Source: Pseudidiomarina marina (GTDB lineage: Bacteria > Pseudomonadota > Gammaproteobacteria > Enterobacterales > Alteromonadaceae). Taken from it: 64,000 nt of DNA. Below, one piece after another: positions 9,532 through 19,442 of the stretch. The notes under the pieces are model-generated. The model ran no database searches. It saw nothing but the letters and a program-made list of their open reading frames with translations, and had not been told where the DNA came from. Location: assembly GCF_003987045.1 (NCBI RefSeq), contig NZ_PIPZ01000001.1, positions 620,001 through 684,000 of the forward strand, in the 5' to 3' direction. Made by a program: the position numbers and the translations under genes. Within the stretch, counting starts at the first letter, position 1. Each line of letters begins with the position of its first letter.

Positions 9532-9897
9532 TTACATGGTAGCGGTCGGTGTGCCGGTATTACCAATAGCCGCTAACTTTGATTCAATCATGTTTTTTAA
9601 CATGGCTTTATCATCAATAAATTGCACACCAACGCCCTGCTGTTCCGGACGTCCAGGCTTAGAAGGCGCTAACCACACAACCTTGCATTTCACCAATACT
9701 GAGTTTTGTTCACCAAACAAACGCACTTCAAGTAAAAACGCATCCCCGATTTTCAGCGGTTCATCGGTTGTCAGAAACAACCCGCCACCTTTAATAAATG
9801 GCATGTAATAACGTCGCAATTGCGCTTCAGTGCCAAGCACAATTCGTTTCTTTGGTAACTCTGCTTCAGCGTCAGCTGCTACGGTCTGTGTATCCAT
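9532..9897 (-). CDS. pilZ: PilZ-domain protein (type IV pilus PilZ type)
   Basis: Small cytoplasmic protein of about 121 aa, almost entirely one PilZ domain. The usual c-di-GMP motifs (RxxxR and D/NxSxxG) are missing: the second is replaced by GGGLFLTTDE, as in the founding PilZ of type IV pilus biogenesis, which does not bind the nucleotide. The holB-pilZ-tatD order is the same as in Pseudomonas. I chose the ATG at 9897; an in-frame GTG at 9906 is possible, and neither has a good ribosome site. The 5' end overlaps the last codons of holB, so translation is probably coupled. Confidence 0.85.
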   Translation of the reverse strand: MDTQTVAADAEAELPKKRIVLGTEAQLRRYYMPFIKGGGLFLTTDEPLKIGDAFLLEVRLFGEQNSVLVKCKVVWLAPSKPGRPEQQGVGVQFIDDKAMLKNMIESKLAAIGNTGTPTATM

Positions 9898-10844
9898 TGT
9901 AACCACTGTTGTTGTAATAATAATGGTAGGTTTAAGCCGGACTGTTCACGTGTAATTTTGCGCAAATTATAACATAAAGCGAGCCAACCGTTTAATGTTG
10001 TAACAGATATCTGCTCTCGTTGCAGCCATTCCTGTGCGGCCAGAGTAAGCTGCGGGTAGTGTAATCGTTGTTGCGCAACCCGCTGACGGATACGGATGAG
10101 TTCTTGCAACCAAGCCAATGAGGCTTCGAGCCATTGTTGCACATCATCTTTCTTGGGCTGGGGCCACGCTGTTTCGGATATCATGGCGTTGGCGATAACT
10201 TGAACGAAGTCGACCGGATCTGCCAATTCGCCATTCAATGCCGCTAAGGCTGTCAATGGAGCTCCCGGAAATTGCTGACTACGAACCCGCTCAGCTTCCG
10301 ATAACGTTCGCCCCAATTGCTGTGTTAACCAATCTTCTACGGCTGTTTGATTTGGCTCGTGAAAGGTATGTAGGCGCATACGACTACGCAACGTTGGTAA
10401 CAGGTCACTGGTACGTTCAGGGCTGAGTATCAAATAGGTATTTCCACTCGGCTCCTCGAGAGTCTTTAACAGCGCATTTGCCGCTTCAATCGTCATACGA
10501 TGAGCATCCTTAATCCACGCAACTTTGCTTCCGTGCTGACTCGCTGTTTGTTGTAGCTGCTGCGTTAGCTCACGAATTTTATCAACCCCGATGGCTCGAT
10601 TATCCTCACTCGCTACTTCGTAATAATCTGGATGCGTACCTGCCTCCATTAACAAACAACTTTTACATTGACCGCAAGCTTGTTTCTGTGGCTGTAGGCA
10701 AAGCAAAAATTTCACCAGAGTCTGTGTATAGGCCTCGGCACCTACCCCTTTTCTATCAGGAATACAATGGGCATGACCAAAGCGCTGATTGTGATAATCA
10801 GCAACCAATTGCCGCCAGGGTTCACGTAACCAAGGTAAACTCAT
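9879..10844 (-). CDS. holB: DNA polymerase III delta' subunit
   Basis: Clamp-loader subunit of the replicative polymerase. The 321-aa protein has an AAA+ fold with a four-cysteine zinc module (Cys49, Cys57, Cys60, Cys63 in the ACGQCKSC region), and WIKDAHRMTIEAANALLKTLEEP is the conserved core helix region. The P-loop is degenerate (DRKGVGAEAY), as expected for delta', which does not hydrolyse ATP. The tmk stop lies three bases upstream, so tmk-holB are coupled as in E. coli. Confidence 0.94.
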   Translation of the reverse strand: MSLPWLREPWRQLVADYHNQRFGHAHCIPDRKGVGAEAYTQTLVKFLLCLQPQKQACGQCKSCLLMEAGTHPDYYEVASEDNRAIGVDKIRELTQQLQQTASQHGSKVAWIKDAHRMTIEAANALLKTLEEPSGNTYLILSPERTSDLLPTLRSRMRLHTFHEPNQTAVEDWLTQQLGRTLSEAERVRSQQFPGAPLTALAALNGELADPVDFVQVIANAMISETAWPQPKKDDVQQWLEASLAWLQELIRIRQRVAQQRLHYPQLTLAAQEWLQREQISVTTLNGWLALCYNLRKITREQSGLNLPLLLQQQWLQWIHRP

Positions 10845-10847
10845 TTC

Positions 10848-11480
10848 TTACCCATACTCATGAAATAAATGTTGCTCAAGTTGATTCAATAAGTCGCGAT
10901 GAACATCGGCCATCGCTTGGTTGCTATTCACGACACAAATATTTGGCTCATCTTGAGCAATTTGTAAGTATCGTTCCCGTGTTCGCTCGAAGAAGGCAAG
11001 ATCCTCTTGTTCGATACGGTCAAGTTCACCGCGCTCACGAGCGCGCTCCAATCCCTGTTTCGGATCAACATCTAAAAGTAGCGTTAAATCTGGTACGAAA
11101 TCGCCAAGTACGAGCTGACGAAGTGTTGTTAGTTTCTCATCACCGAGTTGCCGACCACCACCTTGATAGGCACGCGATGATAAGTCATGACGATCAGCTA
11201 TGACCCACATGCCCTTTTGCAATGCTGGTTTAATTACGTTTTCCACTAACTGGGCGCGGCTCGCGTACATGAGCAACAATTCAGTTTCAGCGGTTAAGCG
11301 CTCTTCCCAGTCTTGCTTTACCAACGCTCGAATTGCTTCAGCTAATGGCGTACCACCGGGTTCGCGCACTGTTTGCGTTGCAATGCCTTTAGCGTGTAAA
11401 TGGGCGACCACACTGGCAATTGCTGAGCTTTTACCGGCGCCTTCTAATCCTTCAATGACAATAAATTTGCCCAGTGGCAT
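10848..11480 (-). CDS. tmk: Thymidylate kinase
   Basis: Phosphorylates dTMP to dTDP. The protein has 210 aa. The P-loop GLEGAGKSS is at residues 11-18, the DR(H) motif lies in [22 protein letters not shown], and the LID region REREG-type segment is [12 protein letters not shown]. The start overlaps the mltG stop by one base (TAATG), a typical coupled junction. Gene order mltG-tmk-holB matches E. coli yceG-tmk-holB. Confidence 0.97.
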   Translation of the reverse strand: MPLGKFIVIEGLEGAGKSSAIASVVAHLHAKGIATQTVREPGGTPLAEAIRALVKQDWEERLTAETELLLMYASRAQLVENVIKPALQKGMWVIADRHDLSSRAYQGGGRQLGDEKLTTLRQLVLGDFVPDLTLLLDVDPKQGLERARERGELDRIEQEDLAFFERTRERYLQIAQDEPNICVVNSNQAMADVHRDLLNQLEQHLFHEYG

Positions 11481-12499
11481 TAACCTTGATTCCTTTGGTA
11501 ACGATTCACTGCACGGTTATGCTCAACAAGTGTTTTTGAAAACACGTGTCCACCAGAACCATCAGCAACAAAATAGTAATAATCGGTTTGTTCAGGGTGC
11601 GCCGCGGCAATTAAGCTTTCACGACTTGGCATCGCTATTGGTGTTGGTGGCAAACCATCAATGCGGTATGTATTAAATGGCGTCAGCTCACGTAAATGTA
11701 CGCGCGTTAAATTGCCATCGAAATTTTCGATTCCATAAATAGTTGTCGGATCTGACTGCAAACGCATACCTTTGCGCAGTCGATTTATAAATACTGAGCT
11801 AACCTTGCCACGCTCACCACCAATACCCGTCTCTTTTTCAATGATAGAGGCCATAATAAGCAACTCGTACGGCTTTTCATAGGGTAAATCGCCACTTCGT
11901 TGGGCCCAAATTTCTGTCAGCTCGGATTGCATTCTTTGGTAAGCTTTTACCAATATATCGATAGCTTTGGTTCCGCTCGTATACTTGTAGCTATCGGGAT
12001 ATAACAACCCTTCAAATGAAGTATGCGTGGTTCCTAAACGCTCATTTAAACGCTCGATAACCGTTGCGAGATCTGCACCGTGGTCGTTAATGATCAATCG
12101 ATCCGCCTGACCAAGAATCGATAACCATTCAGCGAATGTTCTTCCCTCAACCAAGGTTACCTGAAATAAATATTGCTCACCCTGACGTAGTTTACGCCAG
12201 ACATTCGCGACGTTATCGCTCGGATGAATTTCGTAGACACCGGCTTGCAAACGTTGTGGGATATCGAACAAACGACTAGCTACATAAACAGGGGTAACAC
12301 GAATATCGGCACCTTGCGTATTGAGCTGCTCGAGAATAGTTCGCGCATGCATACCACGCTTCACTTCAAACAAAATCGGTTGCTCGAGATCAAGGGGTTG
12401 CTGTAGTTGCTGATAGCTATACCCTAGCCCGGCCACAATTGCAGCAGCAGCGATAACGGTAAAGCCTACGAAGATTTGGATAAAACGTTTAAATACCAC
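11480..12499 (-). CDS. mltG: Endolytic murein transglycosylase MltG
   Basis: Inner-membrane endolytic transglycosylase that cuts nascent glycan strands and helps set their length. A single N-terminal membrane segment (about residues 5-27) is followed by a LysM-like part and the YceG catalytic domain; the catalytic Glu is in [10 protein letters not shown], and the [10 protein letters not shown] motif follows. I propose a GTG start at 12499-12497 ([10 protein letters not shown]), with AGAGG ten bases upstream, because further upstream extension is not homologous to the family. The 5' end overlaps pabC by 34 bp. Confidence 0.9.
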   Translation of the reverse strand: MVFKRFIQIFVGFTVIAAAAIVAGLGYSYQQLQQPLDLEQPILFEVKRGMHARTILEQLNTQGADIRVTPVYVASRLFDIPQRLQAGVYEIHPSDNVANVWRKLRQGEQYLFQVTLVEGRTFAEWLSILGQADRLIINDHGADLATVIERLNERLGTTHTSFEGLLYPDSYKYTSGTKAIDILVKAYQRMQSELTEIWAQRSGDLPYEKPYELLIMASIIEKETGIGGERGKVSSVFINRLRKGMRLQSDPTTIYGIENFDGNLTRVHLRELTPFNTYRIDGLPPTPIAMPSRESLIAAAHPEQTDYYYFVADGSGGHVFSKTLVEHNRAVNRYQRNQG

Positions 12500-13260
12500 G
12501 TGTTCACAACCTCTGGTAATCCTTGCTGCGGTAATTGACGCGAGCCAATTTGGCCTATCGGACGCGGCCCTAACACAGTATTGCACACAAAGGCTTGGTC
12601 AGCCGATATCAAATCGTTCCAAACCGCATTGGTGGGTATTGCTTTAGGTAACACCGCAGCACAAATTTCTGCTTGCATGATACCGGCAATGCCGGCGTTT
12701 TTTAACTGCGGAATCCGCCAGTTAACGCCATCATACCAGAATAAATTGCTACTGATCGCCTCTACAATGTGAAGGCTACTATCGCACACAATCAAGTCAT
12801 CAACTTGGCGTTCAGTGCGCTCCTGTGCCAGCAATACCTGCTCGAGGCGATTTAGTGTTTTCAATCCGGCCAGCCGCGGTTGAATTGCTAGTTGAAATTC
12901 AGCTTGTTCAACGTGTAGGGCTCGTTGTTGCCATGTCGGTAACGGAGCCGTCGTCACATACCAATTGACTGACCCATCGACCGACGGCGCATAGCCGCGT
13001 TCACTATAACCGCGCGTGACAATTATTTTGACTACACAATTAGGTTGTTGTTGCACAATGAGCTGAAACAGCTGTTCGATTTCGTGACGAGGTGGTAATG
13101 CCATTCCTAAGCGCTGACTGGCTTCAGTTAAACGCTGCCAATGACGGGGCCAAAATTCAGGTTGACCGTGACGTATTACGAGTGTAGTGAAATGCCCGTC
13201 GCCAAATTGTAGGCCACGATCAAGTGCGGGTTGGGAAATAGGTTTGCCGTTATGCCACAT
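12466..13260 (-). CDS. pabC: Aminodeoxychorismate lyase
   Basis: PLP fold-type IV lyase that makes p-aminobenzoate for folate synthesis, 264 aa. Features seen are the N-terminal DRGLQFGDGHFTTL, the cofactor lysine in GLKTLNRLEQVL, and SNLFWYDG. The ATG at 13260 is preceded directly by the acpP terminator hairpin and its U-run, leaving no normal ribosome site. In E. coli fabF lies between acpP and pabC; here it is absent. Expression may rely on terminator read-through or on a promoter within acpP. Confidence 0.92.
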   Translation of the reverse strand: MWHNGKPISQPALDRGLQFGDGHFTTLVIRHGQPEFWPRHWQRLTEASQRLGMALPPRHEIEQLFQLIVQQQPNCVVKIIVTRGYSERGYAPSVDGSVNWYVTTAPLPTWQQRALHVEQAEFQLAIQPRLAGLKTLNRLEQVLLAQERTERQVDDLIVCDSSLHIVEAISSNLFWYDGVNWRIPQLKNAGIAGIMQAEICAAVLPKAIPTNAVWNDLISADQAFVCNTVLGPRPIGQIGSRQLPQQGLPEVVNTWYLNVLSKSS

Positions 13261-13262
13261 AC

Positions 13263-13288
13263 AAAAAAGGCGGAATTCTCATTCCGCC
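13263..13288 (-). terminator. acpP terminator abutting the pabC start
   Basis: The 8-bp stem GGCGGAAT (13269-13276) / ATTCCGCC (13281-13288) has a 4-base loop and is followed on the minus strand by six T residues. The U-run ends two bases before the pabC ATG at 13260. Confidence 0.88.
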
Positions 13289-13305
13289 CTTCTCGCTATA
13301 TCTGC

Positions 13306-13545
13306 TTAGTCGTTTGAGTGGCTTTTTACATACTCAATCGCAGCTTCAACAGTTCTGATCTTCTCAGCTTCTTCATCTGGAATTTCAGTTTCAAATTCTT
13401 CTTCGAGAGCCATTACTAACTCTACGATGTCTAATGAATCTGCACCTAGGTCATTTTCGAAAGAAGCTTCTGGTTTTACTTCTTCTTCTTTAACACCTAG
13501 TTGTTCAACGATGATTTTTTTAACGCGTTCTTCAATAGTGCTCAT
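13306..13545 (-). CDS. acpP: Acyl carrier protein
   Basis: Carries the growing acyl chain on 4'-phosphopantetheine for type II fatty-acid synthesis. The protein has 79 aa and is strongly acidic, with the attachment Ser37 in the GADSLDIVE motif; helices and length are standard. A 151-bp gap separates it from fabG, and a terminator follows, so acpP may be transcribed alone at high level. A TACACT-like -10 lies near 13593-13598 on the minus strand, but a matching -35 is weak. Confidence 0.99.
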   Translation of the reverse strand: MSTIEERVKKIIVEQLGVKEEEVKPEASFENDLGADSLDIVELVMALEEEFETEIPDEEAEKIRTVEAAIEYVKSHSND

Positions 13546-13605
13546 TGTATATATGTCCCTTGATTTTAGGTCATGAGTTCAAAATTGGGCTTAGTGTAGT
13601 GAATG

Positions 13606-13689
13606 CGACGGCAATAATAAAGCAAAAAATGGTCCAACCTTGACAGGTCATACCCCTTGGCTTGTTTGCCGAAGCAAAAATTGCCGTCG
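13606..13689. repeat. Inverted repeat upstream of acpP
   Basis: CGACGGCAAT (13606-13615) and ATTGCCGTCG (13680-13689) are perfect 10-bp inverted copies with 64 bp between them, in the fabG-acpP gap. An AAGCAAAAA word lies next to each inside. It may be a regulatory or RNA structure; no known operator was recognised. Confidence 0.5.
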
Positions 13690-13696
13690 AATTCAT

Positions 13697-14443
13697 TTAC
13701 ACCATGGCCATTCCGCCATTAACGTGAATGGTCTCACCCGTAATATACGCAGCGCCTGGCGATGCTAAAAACACCACAGCAGCTGCAATTTCATCAGGTT
13801 GTCCTAAGCGCGCTGCCGGAATATTGGCAAAAATCGCTTGTTTCTGATCGTCTGTCAACGCCTTTGTCATATCCGTATCGATAAAACCTGGCGCTACGCA
13901 GTTCACGGTAATACCGCGCGCCGCAATTTCTTTTGCTAATGCTTTGGTAAAACCAGCCAACCCAGCTTTTGCAGCACAGTAATTAGTCTGCCCTGGGTTT
14001 CCGGTAGTTCCCACCACCGATGAAATATTAATGATACGGCCTTGGCGACGTTTCATCATGCCGCGCATCACGCCTTTACTCAAGCGGTAGACCGATTTCA
14101 AGTTAGTGTCCATGACACTATCCCATTCATCGTCTTTCATACGCATCAGTAAGTTATCACGGGTAATACCCGCGTTATTTACCAAAATATCGAGCTGACC
14201 ATAAGTGTCGTCAATATGTTTTAGCACCGCCGCAACGCTAGCTTCATCGGTCACATTCAATGCAACGCCTTCACCATCAGCACCTAAATAATCGCTAATC
14301 GCTTTCGCGCCACTCTCGGTCGTTGCTGTACCAACAACTTTTACGCCGCGGGCTGCAAGTTGCTGCGCAATCGCTTTACCAATACCTCGGCTAGCACCTG
14401 TAACCAAGGCCACTTGGCCATCAAGATTCATTAAATCAGTCAT
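13697..14443 (-). CDS. fabG: 3-oxoacyl-[ACP] reductase FabG
   Basis: NADPH-dependent short-chain dehydrogenase that reduces beta-ketoacyl-ACP in fatty-acid elongation, 248 aa. The Rossmann motif TGASRGIG is at 15-22, NNAG near 89-92, and the catalytic set is Ser142, Tyr155 and Lys159 (YCAAK). I chose the ATG at 14443 because AAGGA lies seven bases upstream and the product then matches the family length; the longer frame adds six residues. It starts one base after the fabD stop. Confidence 0.97.
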   Translation of the reverse strand: MTDLMNLDGQVALVTGASRGIGKAIAQQLAARGVKVVGTATTESGAKAISDYLGADGEGVALNVTDEASVAAVLKHIDDTYGQLDILVNNAGITRDNLLMRMKDDEWDSVMDTNLKSVYRLSKGVMRGMMKRRQGRIINISSVVGTTGNPGQTNYCAAKAGLAGFTKALAKEIAARGITVNCVAPGFIDTDMTKALTDDQKQAIFANIPAARLGQPDEIAAAVVFLASPGAAYITGETIHVNGGMAMV

Positions 14444-14444
14444 A

Positions 14445-15362
14445 TTATTTCCTTGCTGCAATAGCGTCGACCGTATTTACGGCGTCGCCTTGAATCGATT
14501 TATCGATGCGTTTGGTTAAGCCAGTTAATACTTTACCTGGACCAATCTCGTAAATTTCAGTCACACCCTGCTCGGCGAGATATTGGATCGTCTCGGTCCA
14601 GCGTACTGGCGAATACAATTGGCGAACTAACGCATCACGAATTTCATCAGCTTCACGTGGCGCAGATACATCAACATTGTTGACCACCGGCACTTGAGGG
14701 GTCTTCACTGTTAGTTTACCGAGCTCAACCGCAAGTTGCTCAGCAGCAGGCTGCATCAACGAACAATGCGATGGTACACTCACCGGTAACGGTAGCGCAC
14801 GTTTCGCCCCCGCTTTAATACAAGCTTCTCCTGCGCGTTCGACGGCGGCTTTATGACCGGCAATCACCACTTGGCCTGGCGAATTATAATTAACCGCCGA
14901 CACCACTTCATCACCCGCAACCTCCGCACACGCCTGTTCAACTAACTTATCCTCTAAGCCGATAATTGCGGCCATCGCACCAATACCGGCAGGTACCGCG
15001 CTTTGCATAAATTCGCCGCGTTTAGCGACTAGCACAATCGCATCTTCAAAAGCTAAGGCACCAGCACAAACCAATGCGGAATATTCCCCTAAGCTGTGCC
15101 CAGCCATCATTTCTGGCGCTGGCACACCTGCCTGCTCTAACACGCGGTACAACGCCACACTGGCGGCTAACAGCGCCGGTTGCGTGCGCTGCGTTTCGTT
15201 GAGTTGCTCTGCCGGTCCAGCTTGCACCAACTTCCACAAATCGTAACCGAGAACCGCGCTAGCTTGGGCAAATGTCTCTTCGACGACAGGATACTGCGTC
15301 GCGACATCCGCTAACATACCAACGGCTTGTGAACCTTGCCCCGGAAAAACATAAGCTCGCAT
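14445..15362 (-). CDS. fabD: Malonyl-CoA:ACP transacylase
   Basis: Loads malonyl groups onto ACP for chain elongation, 305 aa. It contains the N-terminal FPGQGSQ motif, nucleophile Ser90 in GHSLGEYSAL, and His199 in PSHCSLM, the catalytic pair of the acyltransferase fold. The ATG at 15362 (MRAYVFPGQG) has AAGGA eight bases upstream and is preferred over an upstream in-frame start at 15386. It sits between fabH and fabG as in E. coli. Confidence 0.97.
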   Translation of the reverse strand: MRAYVFPGQGSQAVGMLADVATQYPVVEETFAQASAVLGYDLWKLVQAGPAEQLNETQRTQPALLAASVALYRVLEQAGVPAPEMMAGHSLGEYSALVCAGALAFEDAIVLVAKRGEFMQSAVPAGIGAMAAIIGLEDKLVEQACAEVAGDEVVSAVNYNSPGQVVIAGHKAAVERAGEACIKAGAKRALPLPVSVPSHCSLMQPAAEQLAVELGKLTVKTPQVPVVNNVDVSAPREADEIRDALVRQLYSPVRWTETIQYLAEQGVTEIYEIGPGKVLTGLTKRIDKSIQGDAVNTVDAIAARK

Positions 15363-15375
15363 GAATGCTTCCTTA

Positions 15376-16335
15376 TTAATAATCAATCAATGCTGAACCC
15401 CAGGCGAATCCGCCGCCAAAGGCTTCTAATAATAATTTCTGACCGCGCTGAATTCGACCATCACGAATGGCAACATCGAGTGCAATCGGAACCGAAGCTG
15501 CCGACGTGTTGCCAGTATATTCTAACGTCGTAATCACTTGTTCCATTGGCATTTTCAGCTTCTTTGCAGTTGCTTTAATAATGCGCAAATTCGCTTGATG
15601 TGGCACTAACCAATCGAGATCCGACGCCTGCATATTATTGGCGGCTAAGGTATCAACCACCAATTCACTCAGCTTACTTACCGCAACTTTAAATACCTCG
15701 TTGCCTTTCATATACATCCAGGCTTCACCCAATTGCTCAGGTGAGGTACGCGACAAATGGTTCACGCCTAAAAGATCAGCAAACTCGCCGGCACTGTTCA
15801 AGTGCGTGGACATAATACCGGCGCGATCACTTGCTTCAAGTACGACGGCACCAGCGCCATCACCAAATAGTACCAGTGTATTGCGGTCGTCAGGATGACA
15901 CAACCGCGATAAAACATCTGAGCCGACCACTAATACTTTTTCATACATGCCACTGCGAATGTATTGATCCGCCACACTCAAAGCAAAGATAAAACCTGAA
16001 CAGGCCGCTGCAACGTCAAATGCTGGAATATTATTTTCGGTAAGAGCCGCTTGAATTTCGCAAGCAACGCTTGGGAAAGCGCGCTCACCCGACGTGGTCG
16101 CCACAATAATCAAATCGAGATCATCGGCGTTAATACCTGCCGCTTGTAACGCTTGACGTGCAGCTGCAGCGCCCATCGTTACGGCACTTTCAGCTGGCTC
16201 GGCAATACGGCGCTCATGAATTCCGGTGCGTTCAACAATCCAGTCATGGCTTGTATCCACACGCTGTTCTAGCATAGTGTTGGTCAGGCGCTGGGCCGGT
16301 AAATAATGGCCAGTTCCTGCGATTACTGATGGCAT
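15376..16335 (-). CDS. fabH: 3-oxoacyl-[ACP] synthase III FabH
   Basis: Initiating condensing enzyme that joins acetyl-CoA with malonyl-ACP. The protein has 319 aa and a thiolase fold with catalytic triad Cys112 (AAACSGF), His246 (VPHQANLRI) and Asn276 (GNTSAASVP), which distinguishes FabH from FabB/F. It lies eight bases downstream of plsX in the plsX-fabH-fabD-fabG run. No FabF homologue is present anywhere in the window, so elongation condensing enzymes must be encoded elsewhere. Confidence 0.97.
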   Translation of the reverse strand: MPSVIAGTGHYLPAQRLTNTMLEQRVDTSHDWIVERTGIHERRIAEPAESAVTMGAAAARQALQAAGINADDLDLIIVATTSGERAFPSVACEIQAALTENNIPAFDVAAACSGFIFALSVADQYIRSGMYEKVLVVGSDVLSRLCHPDDRNTLVLFGDGAGAVVLEASDRAGIMSTHLNSAGEFADLLGVNHLSRTSPEQLGEAWMYMKGNEVFKVAVSKLSELVVDTLAANNMQASDLDWLVPHQANLRIIKATAKKLKMPMEQVITTLEYTGNTSAASVPIALDVAIRDGRIQRGQKLLLEAFGGGFAWGSALIDY

Positions 16336-16343
16336 AATAACGT

Positions 16344-17372
16344 TTATTCCTGCTCTAACAGAACTTGTTCTACTCGATCACGAATTCGTGTTGGTAGATC
16401 GCGTTGAGTTTCTTCCACGGCTTGCTCAATGGCACTATAGAATGCGCGCGCATTAGCATCACCATGGCTTTTTATAACCACTCCACGCAATCCTATCAAA
16501 CTCGCGCCATTGTAGTGGTCGGGCTTCAACCAATCCCATGAGCGTTGTAAACGTTGATAGAAGAGTTTCACGAACCACCGGGTTAACCAATGGGCATGAA
16601 TATTTGCTTTGATATTGTTCAATAAAAGTTCAGCTAAACCTTCACAGCTTTTCAATGCGATATTGCCGACAAAGCCATCACACACAATCACATCTGCTTT
16701 TCCAGCGAATAAATCATCGCCTTCAATAAAACCAATATAATTAATATGGTGCGATTGTTGCAGCAAGGCAGCAGTGGCTTTCACCACATCATTTCCTTTA
16801 ATTTCTTCCTCACCCATGTTCAGCAATGCGACTCGCGGTTTGGCAATGCCCAGTACTTCTTGAGCTGCAACCGAGCCCATCACGCCAAATTGGAATAGCG
16901 TATCGGAATCGCAAACTGGGTTCGCTCCTAAATCAAGCACAAACGCTGAACCGCCCTGCTGTTGCGGTATCGCAGACATGAGTGCGGGTCGCAATACACC
17001 GGGTAAGGTTTTTAAGGTGAAATACGCTTTTGTCATCAACGCGCCGGTATTACCTGCGCTAACACAGGCTGCAGCGTCTTCGGCAGCAACAAGTTCTAAG
17101 GCAACACGCATTGATGAATCAGGTTTCGCTCGTAGTGAATAACCGGGCTTATCGGTCATGGTCACAGTTTGACTCGCGTGCTTCAACGTCACCCGCGAAT
17201 GAGTCGCTAACTTAGCTTGAGTAAGTAATGGAAGGAGTTCGTCTTCGTCGCCGACGACCAAAAAATGAACGTCAGGAAATGCATCTAACGCCCTTTGCAG
17301 GGCGTCTATAACAATTGAGGGGCCATGATCGCCCCCCATTGCATCAAGTGCCAGTGTTGTCAGTGTGGCCAT
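16344..17372 (-). CDS. plsX: Phosphate acyltransferase PlsX
   Basis: Makes acyl-phosphate from acyl-ACP for the PlsY step of phospholipid synthesis; a peripheral membrane enzyme. The protein has 342 aa from ATG 17372 ([18 protein letters not shown]), which matches the family N-terminus; a longer frame from 17387 adds five residues. The conserved [13 protein letters not shown] and [11 protein letters not shown] segments are all present. It follows rpmF after 21 bp, the usual yceD-rpmF-plsX order. Confidence 0.95.
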   Translation of the reverse strand: MATLTTLALDAMGGDHGPSIVIDALQRALDAFPDVHFLVVGDEDELLPLLTQAKLATHSRVTLKHASQTVTMTDKPGYSLRAKPDSSMRVALELVAAEDAAACVSAGNTGALMTKAYFTLKTLPGVLRPALMSAIPQQQGGSAFVLDLGANPVCDSDTLFQFGVMGSVAAQEVLGIAKPRVALLNMGEEEIKGNDVVKATAALLQQSHHINYIGFIEGDDLFAGKADVIVCDGFVGNIALKSCEGLAELLLNNIKANIHAHWLTRWFVKLFYQRLQRSWDWLKPDHYNGASLIGLRGVVIKSHGDANARAFYSAIEQAVEETQRDLPTRIRDRVEQVLLEQE

Positions 17373-17393
17373 TGCCTCACTTTCCAATTCTGG

Positions 17394-17564
17394 TTACTTG
17401 TTAACTACTTTACGGCCTTTATAAAAACCATCAGCTGTTACATGGTGACGACGATGCGTTTCACCAGAGGTAGAATCAACCGACAGTGTAGGGCCGCTCA
17501 GTGCATCGTGAGAACGACGCATGTCGCGCTTCGAACGACTTTTCCGATTCTGTTGTACAGCCAT
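17394..17564 (-). CDS. rpmF: 50S ribosomal protein L32
   Basis: The 56-residue basic protein begins [20 protein letters not shown] and ends in [15 protein letters not shown], the typical L32 pattern for gammaproteobacteria without the zinc cysteines found in other lineages. It is short enough to be missed by length-filtered gene calls. It sits 19 bp after yceD and 21 bp before plsX, the conserved position. Confidence 0.96.
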   Translation of the reverse strand: MAVQQNRKSRSKRDMRRSHDALSGPTLSVDSTSGETHRRHHVTADGFYKGRKVVNK

Positions 17565-17583
17565 TTTACGCTATCTCCTAAGT

Positions 17584-18108
17584 TTATTTACGCTTTAATT
17601 CTTGCAACACCGCAAAAGGATTATCCTTTGCTTCCGGCGAGTCATCAATGACTCCCCATTTCATTGCATTACTATCTACCCGACATTCGCGCTCGTCGTG
17701 TTTTACCACCACAGGCATTGCCAATATCAGCTCATCTTCAACAAGTTCATGCAGATTAACTTCACCGAGTTCATCCAGTTCAATCGGTTCGTATTCCTCT
17801 GGCATATCGGTGGCCGTTTGCCGCCGTGTTAGCGGAGCATATATAAATGTGCTCTGCAACGGCACCGTCATTGGGTCACCACAGCGTTCGCAACGTGCTT
17901 GCACAGTAACTTGTGCCTCACCGCGAATGCGTTTAATGCCCTGCTCGTCGATATCAAAATTAAGTGATACATCAATATCAGGGCAGGCTTCCACCAACAA
18001 CTCTTGTAAACGAACAAGCGACTTCCCCGGAACGATTCCGATATAAGTCAATTGTTTGCCGGCACTTTTAACCGGATCTACCGTAATCGGTACTCGAACC
18101 TTCTGCAT
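17584..18108 (-). CDS. yceD: YceD (DUF177) ribosome-associated protein
   Basis: Protein of 174 aa of the DUF177 family, linked in bacteria and plastids to 23S rRNA processing or accumulation. Visible features are the CERCG pair and a later CRV cysteine as a possible zinc site, the acidic middle PEEYEPIELDELGEVNLHEL, and a C-terminal NPFAVLQELK that is the family hallmark. It is cotranscribed with rpmF. The precise molecular role is not established. Confidence 0.92.
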   Translation of the reverse strand: MQKVRVPITVDPVKSAGKQLTYIGIVPGKSLVRLQELLVEACPDIDVSLNFDIDEQGIKRIRGEAQVTVQARCERCGDPMTVPLQSTFIYAPLTRRQTATDMPEEYEPIELDELGEVNLHELVEDELILAMPVVVKHDERECRVDSNAMKWGVIDDSPEAKDNPFAVLQELKRK

Positions 18109-18152
18109 AGGGCGCGAATGTTAAAGGATTAAACGGCTGAACACAAGTGGTT

Positions 18153-18773
18153 TTATTGGCTTTGCTCGCTGTTTTCGTCAACTAACGGATTAATTCCCCA
18201 CTCGCGTAACATTGCGAGTAAGCGAATTAACGGCAAGCCAACCAATGTGTTTGGATCATCGCCATGCAAACGCGAAAATAAACTGATACCTAGCGCTTCA
18301 CTTTTAAAGCTACCGGCGCAATTCAGAGGTTGTTCACGCTGCACATAGGCCGCTATTTCAGCATCGGATATATCGCGAAAGGTGACATGAAAAGGCTCAA
18401 CTGCTGACTGTAGCCGCTGCTCCGCACTATCGTAAACAGCTAAACCAGTTAAAAACGTCACGGTTTTGCCGCGCATCATCTGCAATTGTTTTACCGCATT
18501 CTCGCTCGTACCCGGCTTGCCTAGAATCTTACCATCAACCACTGCAACTTGATCGGAGCCAATTAGTACATGCGCAGGATAGTCAGCGGCGAGCGCTTTC
18601 GCTTTCGCGATAGCTAAGCGCTCAACCAGATGTTCTGGCGCTTCTTGTTGCTGCGGAGTTTCATCGACAAGCGGTGCTGCGACAGTAAAGTTTTTCACCA
18701 CTTTCTTCAGTAGCTCGCGACGAAATGGCGATGTCGATGCTAATACGATCGATGCAATCATGACGTTACTCAT
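18153..18773 (-). CDS. yceF: Maf/YceF-family nucleotide pyrophosphatase
   Basis: Maf-fold house-cleaning pyrophosphatase. Its position next to yceD-rpmF and its sequence fit the YceF branch, which acts on 7-methyl-GTP. Motifs are [12 protein letters not shown] at the N-terminus, VDETP, and [11 protein letters not shown] with the catalytic Asp. Length is 206 aa as drawn; the ATG at 18761 ([10 protein letters not shown]) is an equally good start and aligns better with E. coli YceF. In E. coli yceF is divergent from yceD; here both are on the same strand with a 44-bp gap. Confidence 0.92.
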   Translation of the reverse strand: MSNVMIASIVLASTSPFRRELLKKVVKNFTVAAPLVDETPQQQEAPEHLVERLAIAKAKALAADYPAHVLIGSDQVAVVDGKILGKPGTSENAVKQLQMMRGKTVTFLTGLAVYDSAEQRLQSAVEPFHVTFRDISDAEIAAYVQREQPLNCAGSFKSEALGISLFSRLHGDDPNTLVGLPLIRLLAMLREWGINPLVDENSEQSQ

Positions 18774-18800
18774 TAAGTTTTGTGTTCGTTATTACTGAGT

Positions 18801-19442
18801 TTAAACGTGGTCGTTCAGTTCACTCAGCTGGTCAATGATAGCTAATGGCTGATGATTTTGCAGACGCTTTGCGTCATGGGCGCCAAAGCTCACACCTATA
18901 CGCGCCATCTGCGCATTTTCTGCCATGCGCATATCATGCACTGAATCACCTATCATAACCGCTTGATCAGTCCGGAATCCTGTTTCGGCGAGAATATCCA
19001 ATAGCATTTTGGGATTCGGTTTTGATGCGGTTTCATCAGCACAGCGTGACGTATGAAACAGATGACGAATATCAGCCTCTTCCCATACACGTTCTAAACC
19101 ATGACGCGCTTTACCGGTTGCTACCGCCAACGTGTAGCCTCGCTCACGCAACGTTTCCAATGTGTCGCGAGCGCCAGTGAATAGCGGTGATGGCGTAATA
19201 TCATCGTGTACGTATTGCTGGCGATAAACCGTCATAAACTGTTCGAATTGCGAAGCCGACAATCGGCCAAACAACGTTTCAATCGCCGGTTCTAGGCTAA
19301 TCCCGATAATTTCACGGACCGCTGTTACCGTCGGTTCAGGCAATTTTAAGATAGCTGCCGTGCGCTGCATCGACGAGACAATACGCCCCACCGAATCCAT
19401 CAAGGTGCCATCCCAGTCAAAAATTACCAGAGGATACTTCAT
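18801..19442 (-). CDS. HAD-superfamily phosphatase (phosphoglycolate phosphatase-like)
   Basis: Soluble HAD-IA hydrolase, 213 aa. Motif I is FDWDGTLMDS (nucleophile Asp9, acid/base Asp11), motif II is in VATGKARHGL, motif III Lys in SKPNPKML, and motif IV is MIGDSVHDMRMA. An alpha-helical type I cap lies between motifs I and II. Substrates of such proteins are hard to predict; phosphoglycolate is a guess. It overlaps rluC by four bases, a neighbourhood common in marine gammaproteobacteria. Confidence 0.9.
   Translation of the reverse strand: MKYPLVIFDWDGTLMDSVGRIVSSMQRTAAILKLPEPTVTAVREIIGISLEPAIETLFGRLSASQFEQFMTVYRQQYVHDDITPSPLFTGARDTLETLRERGYTLAVATGKARHGLERVWEEADIRHLFHTSRCADETASKPNPKMLLDILAETGFRTDQAVMIGDSVHDMRMAENAQMARIGVSFGAHDAKRLQNHQPLAIIDQLSELNDHV

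Noticed and set aside
10688-11676. Plus-strand frames of 171 and 158 codons opposite holB, tmk and mltG
   Set aside because: Complementary to well-identified genes with intact motifs; no independent signals.
17648-18046. Plus-strand frame of 132 codons opposite yceD
   Set aside because: Ser/Thr/Arg-rich shadow of a conserved gene.
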